A DNA stretch of 6,284 bases. It comes from Patescibacteria group bacterium (GTDB lineage Bacteria; Patescibacteriota; Patescibacteriia; UBA2591; PGYQ01). The stretch is taken from contig JAGVFS010000006.1 in assembly GCA_020057535.1 (NCBI GenBank), positions 1 to 6,284 on the forward strand, given 5' to 3'. Both the position numbers and the translations under genes were made by a program. Positions 4,495 through 6,284 of the stretch are shown here, piece after piece. The notes beneath the pieces were generated by a model. It worked only from the letters and a program-made list of their open reading frames with translations, made no database searches and was not told the DNA's origin. How positions within the stretch are numbered: the first letter of the stretch is position 1; every line of letters starts with the position of its first letter.

Positions 4495-6156
4495 TTATAA
4501 ACATTTTATCATATATTCATCTCTTAGTCTATATCCTAATTTTCTATAATATTCGCGGACACCGATGCCGGAGATTACAGCTATTTTTTTAATTTTAAAA
4601 TTTTTTGCTTGTTTAAGTTTTTTGAAAGAAAATTTTAACGAACGAGCAATTTTTTCCGCTTCAATAATTAATTTTTTTCCAAAACCAAAATGTTGAATCG
4701 CTTTTTTGTCTTTTTCTCCAATAGCGACCATCTGTCCATAAGTATGAACTTCGCGAATAATCGCGCAATCTTTTAAAATTGTTAATTGTTGATTGTTAAT
4801 TGTTGATCGAAATGATGGTATTCTTAATCGCAAAAAAGCATATAAATTTTTTCGTTTTAAATCTTCAAAACTTAAAAAATATTCTATATCTCCAGACGCT
4901 TCATATTTTTCAACAAATATTTTTAAATTTCGCATTTCGCATTTCGCATCTTGTATTTTTTTTACCTGTCTACATCTAATGCATTGGCATTTTAAATTTT
5001 GTTTTTTCATTTCTTGTTGAACTATTTCTCGTAAATTAGAAACCTTGCTTCCAGCCTCAATATTAGTTGACGGAATATCGCGAATCACTCGAATAATTCT
5101 TACATATCGCGGAATAATTGATTTAATTTTAATCAAAAGATTTGTCAATTGTTTAGTGGGATATGGTTTATATTTTCCTTGTTTCCAAAATTGATAAAGT
5201 TTTGAATTTTTTGTCACAACACAAGGATAAATTTTTAATAAATCTGGTTGAAAATCAGGATTGTTAAATAATTCTTTAAACATTTTAAAATCTTTATTTA
5301 AGGTTGAACCAAACAAATTCGGCATCATATGATAACAAATTTTAAATCCTGCGTCTTTAAGCAATTTTGTCGCTTGAATTGTTTGCGCTATCTTGTGTCC
5401 GCGTTCATTTAATTGTAAAATAGAATCATCAAGCGTTTGAACGCCTAATTCCACTTTTGTGCAGCCTAATTCGCGCATCCTTTTTATTTCTTTTAAATTA
5501 ATAAAATCCGGTCGTGTTTCTAATGTTAGGGCAACGCATCGATGTTTTGCTTTTTCGTTTATTTTTTGTAAAATGTTAATTGTTTTTTGTTGATTGTTTG
5601 TTTTATAGTGAACTTGTTTTATTTTATGATTATTTGTATTTTGATTTAATGCTTCAAAACATCTTTTGATAAACCAATTTTGATATTTTTTTGGAAAATA
5701 TGACCAAGTTCCTCCCATAATAATAAGCTCTATTTTATCTACAAGATGACCGGTCGCTTCTAATGATTTAATTCGTATTTCAACTTGTTTATAAGGATCA
5801 AATTTACAAAGAACAGCTCGCATTACCGCCGGCTCGTTTGATAAATAACTTTTTGGAATTCCTTTTTCGGTTGGACAATAAAGACATTTTCCCGGACAGG
5901 GGAAAGGTTTAGTCAAAACAGCAATCACAGCAACGCCAGAAAGCGTTCTAATTGGATGTTTTTTAAGCAAATTTTCTAACCAAATTTGTTTGGAAAATTT
6001 TTTCTTTTTTAAAAGTTTTTGATAAATTTCGAAAAGATCCGAATTGGAAACAGGCATCATTTTAAATTCGCCGCAAATTTTTCTTTTTATTTTAGCAAAT
6101 TCTAAATGATCTCCTGGCTTTAAGTTAATTATTTTTTTGATTATTTGAGAAAGCAT
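4495..6156 (-). CDS. elp3: tRNA wobble-uridine modifying enzyme Elp3 (radical SAM/GNAT)
   Basis: Elp3 uses S-adenosylmethionine radical chemistry and acetyl-CoA to place a carboxymethyl group on C5 of wobble U34 in tRNA. Bacterial and archaeal forms act without the other Elongator subunits. The 553 residues comprise a basic N-terminal tRNA-binding part (1-65), a radical SAM core starting RTLSGVAVIAVLTKPFPCPG with cluster cysteines C87, C91 and C94 (CX3CX2C), EPAVMRA (108-114), IIMGGT (145-150), ETRPDF (213-218) and KVELGVQTLDD (234-244). A linker with zinc-type cysteines C390, C392 and C395 follows. The GNAT domain has REVHTYGQ (468-475), QHFGFGKKL (488-496) for acetyl-CoA binding, and ISGIGVREYYRKLGY (528-542). 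Extra segments near 172-198 and 506-520 are absent from family members as I recall them. Three heptamer tracts encode residues 186-195, 401-410 and 451-460. The ATG at 6156 fits the family N-terminus; no Shine-Dalgarno sequence is seen. A divergent gene starts 66 bp away. Confidence 0.95.
   Translation of the reverse strand: MLSQIIKKIINLKPGDHLEFAKIKRKICGEFKMMPVSNSDLFEIYQKLLKKKKFSKQIWLENLLKKHPIRTLSGVAVIAVLTKPFPCPGKCLYCPTEKGIPKSYLSNEPAVMRAVLCKFDPYKQVEIRIKSLEATGHLVDKIELIIMGGTWSYFPKKYQNWFIKRCFEALNQNTNNHKIKQVHYKTNNQQKTINILQKINEKAKHRCVALTLETRPDFINLKEIKRMRELGCTKVELGVQTLDDSILQLNERGHKIAQTIQATKLLKDAGFKICYHMMPNLFGSTLNKDFKMFKELFNNPDFQPDLLKIYPCVVTKNSKLYQFWKQGKYKPYPTKQLTNLLIKIKSIIPRYVRIIRVIRDIPSTNIEAGSKVSNLREIVQQEMKKQNLKCQCIRCRQVKKIQDAKCEMRNLKIFVEKYEASGDIEYFLSFEDLKRKNLYAFLRLRIPSFRSTINNQQLTILKDCAIIREVHTYGQMVAIGEKDKKAIQHFGFGKKLIIEAEKIARSLKFSFKKLKQAKNFKIKKIAVISGIGVREYYRKLGYRLRDEYMIKCL
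4778..4805 (-). repeat. Four-copy heptamer tract in elp3, start of GNAT domain
   Basis: On the plus strand the units ATTGTTA and ATTGTTG alternate twice, so a 14-base unit is perfectly duplicated. The minus strand encodes residues 451-460 (STINNQQLTI), just before the conserved GNAT segment DCAIIREVHTYGQ. The seven-base period runs through all three codon phases, so the periodicity is in the DNA, not in the peptide. Confidence 0.75.
4927..4954 (-). repeat. Heptamer tract in elp3, after the zinc cysteines
   Basis: Three exact plus-strand copies of ATTTCGC (4927-4947) are followed by a degenerate fourth unit, ATCTTGT. The minus strand encodes residues 401-410 (IQDAKCEMRN), immediately after the CQCIRCRQVKK linker. 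The unit differs from the ATTGTTR unit of the neighbouring tracts. Confidence 0.7.
5572..5599 (-). repeat. Degenerate heptamer tract in elp3 radical-SAM insertion
   Basis: Four seven-base units (AATGTTA, ATTGTTT, TTTGTTG, ATTGTTT on the plus strand) resemble the ATTGTTR tract at 4778-4805. They encode residues 186-195 (TNNQQKTINI), inside an Asn/Gln/Lys-rich segment between FEALNQ and INEKAKHR that is longer than I expect for Elp3. It looks like an older, decayed tract of the same type. Confidence 0.5.
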
Positions 6157-6164
6157 AATAAATC

Positions 6165-6194
6165 TTGGTTTATTTAGGTTTATTGTTTTAATAT
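6165..6194 (+). promoter_or_regulatory. Divergent intergenic region with ten-base direct repeat and candidate promoter
   Basis: Two consecutive decamers of form TWGGTTTATT (6165-6174 and 6175-6184) lie between elp3 and the rightward gene. Their spacing of one helical turn suits a regulator or polymerase contact. TTGGTT (6165-6170) and TAATAT (6189-6194), 18 bp apart, are a weak match to -35/-10 boxes for the rightward gene. No convincing promoter for elp3 was found in this 66-bp region. Confidence 0.25.
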
Positions 6195-6222
6195 TCTCGT
6201 TCTTATGTTTTAAAAATTTTTT

Positions 6223-6284
6223 ATGGATTTACAAACAGTAAAATTTTTATTAAAAAAAACAAAAGAAGACTATAAACAAATTGC
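6223..6284 (+). CDS. N-terminus of a divergent gene, possibly a Trm9-like SAM methyltransferase
   Basis: The ATG at 6223 opens a frame that runs to the window edge, encoding MDLQTVKFLLKKTKEDYKQI plus a final Ala. An in-frame stop at 6211-6213 and no other ATG fix the start; there is no Shine-Dalgarno sequence. The pattern of a short helix followed by KxDYxxIA resembles, from memory, the beginnings of class I SAM-dependent methyltransferases of the Trm9/ALKBH8 type, where a Y-x-x-IA motif leads into HFSxTRxxPWP. Trm9 enzymes methylate the cm5U34 made by Elp3, which would fit the divergent position next to elp3. The catalytic region is outside the window, so the gene is fairly secure but its function is a guess. 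Confidence 0.5.
   Translation, partial: MDLQTVKFLLKKTKEDYKQI

Noticed and set aside
4793..5020. 75-residue plus-strand frame opposite elp3
   Set aside because: Antisense to the zinc linker and GNAT start of Elp3; no independent support.
1..6284. CRISPR array or phage/insertion-sequence content
   Set aside because: The repeats are short contiguous heptamers without spacers, and no transposase, integrase or terminal inverted repeats are visible.
1..6284. Alternative genetic code with UGA read as glycine, as in some CPR lineages
   Set aside because: The four complete minus-strand genes end in TAA and align well under the standard code with no in-frame UGA, so nothing supports recoding, though the window cannot exclude it.

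Overview
The window is a very AT-rich bacterial segment with five protein genes on the minus strand and the first codons of a sixth gene on the plus strand at the right edge. Several things suggest an uncultivated, small-genome lineage, most likely Candidate Phyla Radiation/Patescibacteria. These are the extreme A/T bias, a stand-alone bacterial Elp3, a lone PorB, start codons without Shine-Dalgarno sequences, short seven-base tandem tracts inside conserved genes, and a dispersed element of the GTCATTGCGAG type. This placement is inference from gene content and style. No rRNA or other taxonomic marker is present.

Layout from left to right: (1) 1-726, minus: ATP-binding subunit of an ABC-2-type exporter, cut off at its C-terminus by the window edge. 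(2) 791-1855, minus: RmuC, a membrane-anchored putative nuclease of the DNA recombination class. A 30-bp near-perfect palindrome lies between it and the ABC gene. (3) 2058-3209, minus, GTG start: elongation factor 4/LepA that stops at the end of domain III, lacking about 215 C-terminal residues. The 202 bp after it hold no LepA remnant. (4) 3389-4297, minus: complete beta subunit of pyruvate (2-oxoacid):ferredoxin oxidoreductase, without its partner subunits nearby. (5) 4495-6156, minus: Elp3, a radical-SAM/GNAT enzyme modifying wobble uridine of tRNA. (6) 6223-6284, plus: N-terminus of a gene divergent from elp3. Its 21 residues resemble the start of class I SAM methyltransferases of the Trm9/ALKBH8 type.

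Apart from the 64-bp rmuC-ABC gap, the same-strand genes are separated by 180-200 bp of AT-rich DNA with small hairpins, so most are probably transcribed separately. The best functional link is at the right edge. Elp3 makes cm5U34 and a Trm9-like enzyme would methylate it to mcm5U34, so the divergent pair could be a wobble-modification module. That link rests on very little sequence. I did not find a clearly new multi-gene system. The most unusual features are the domain-precise truncation of LepA, the four ~28-nt heptamer tracts embedded in lepA and elp3, and the orphan porB.
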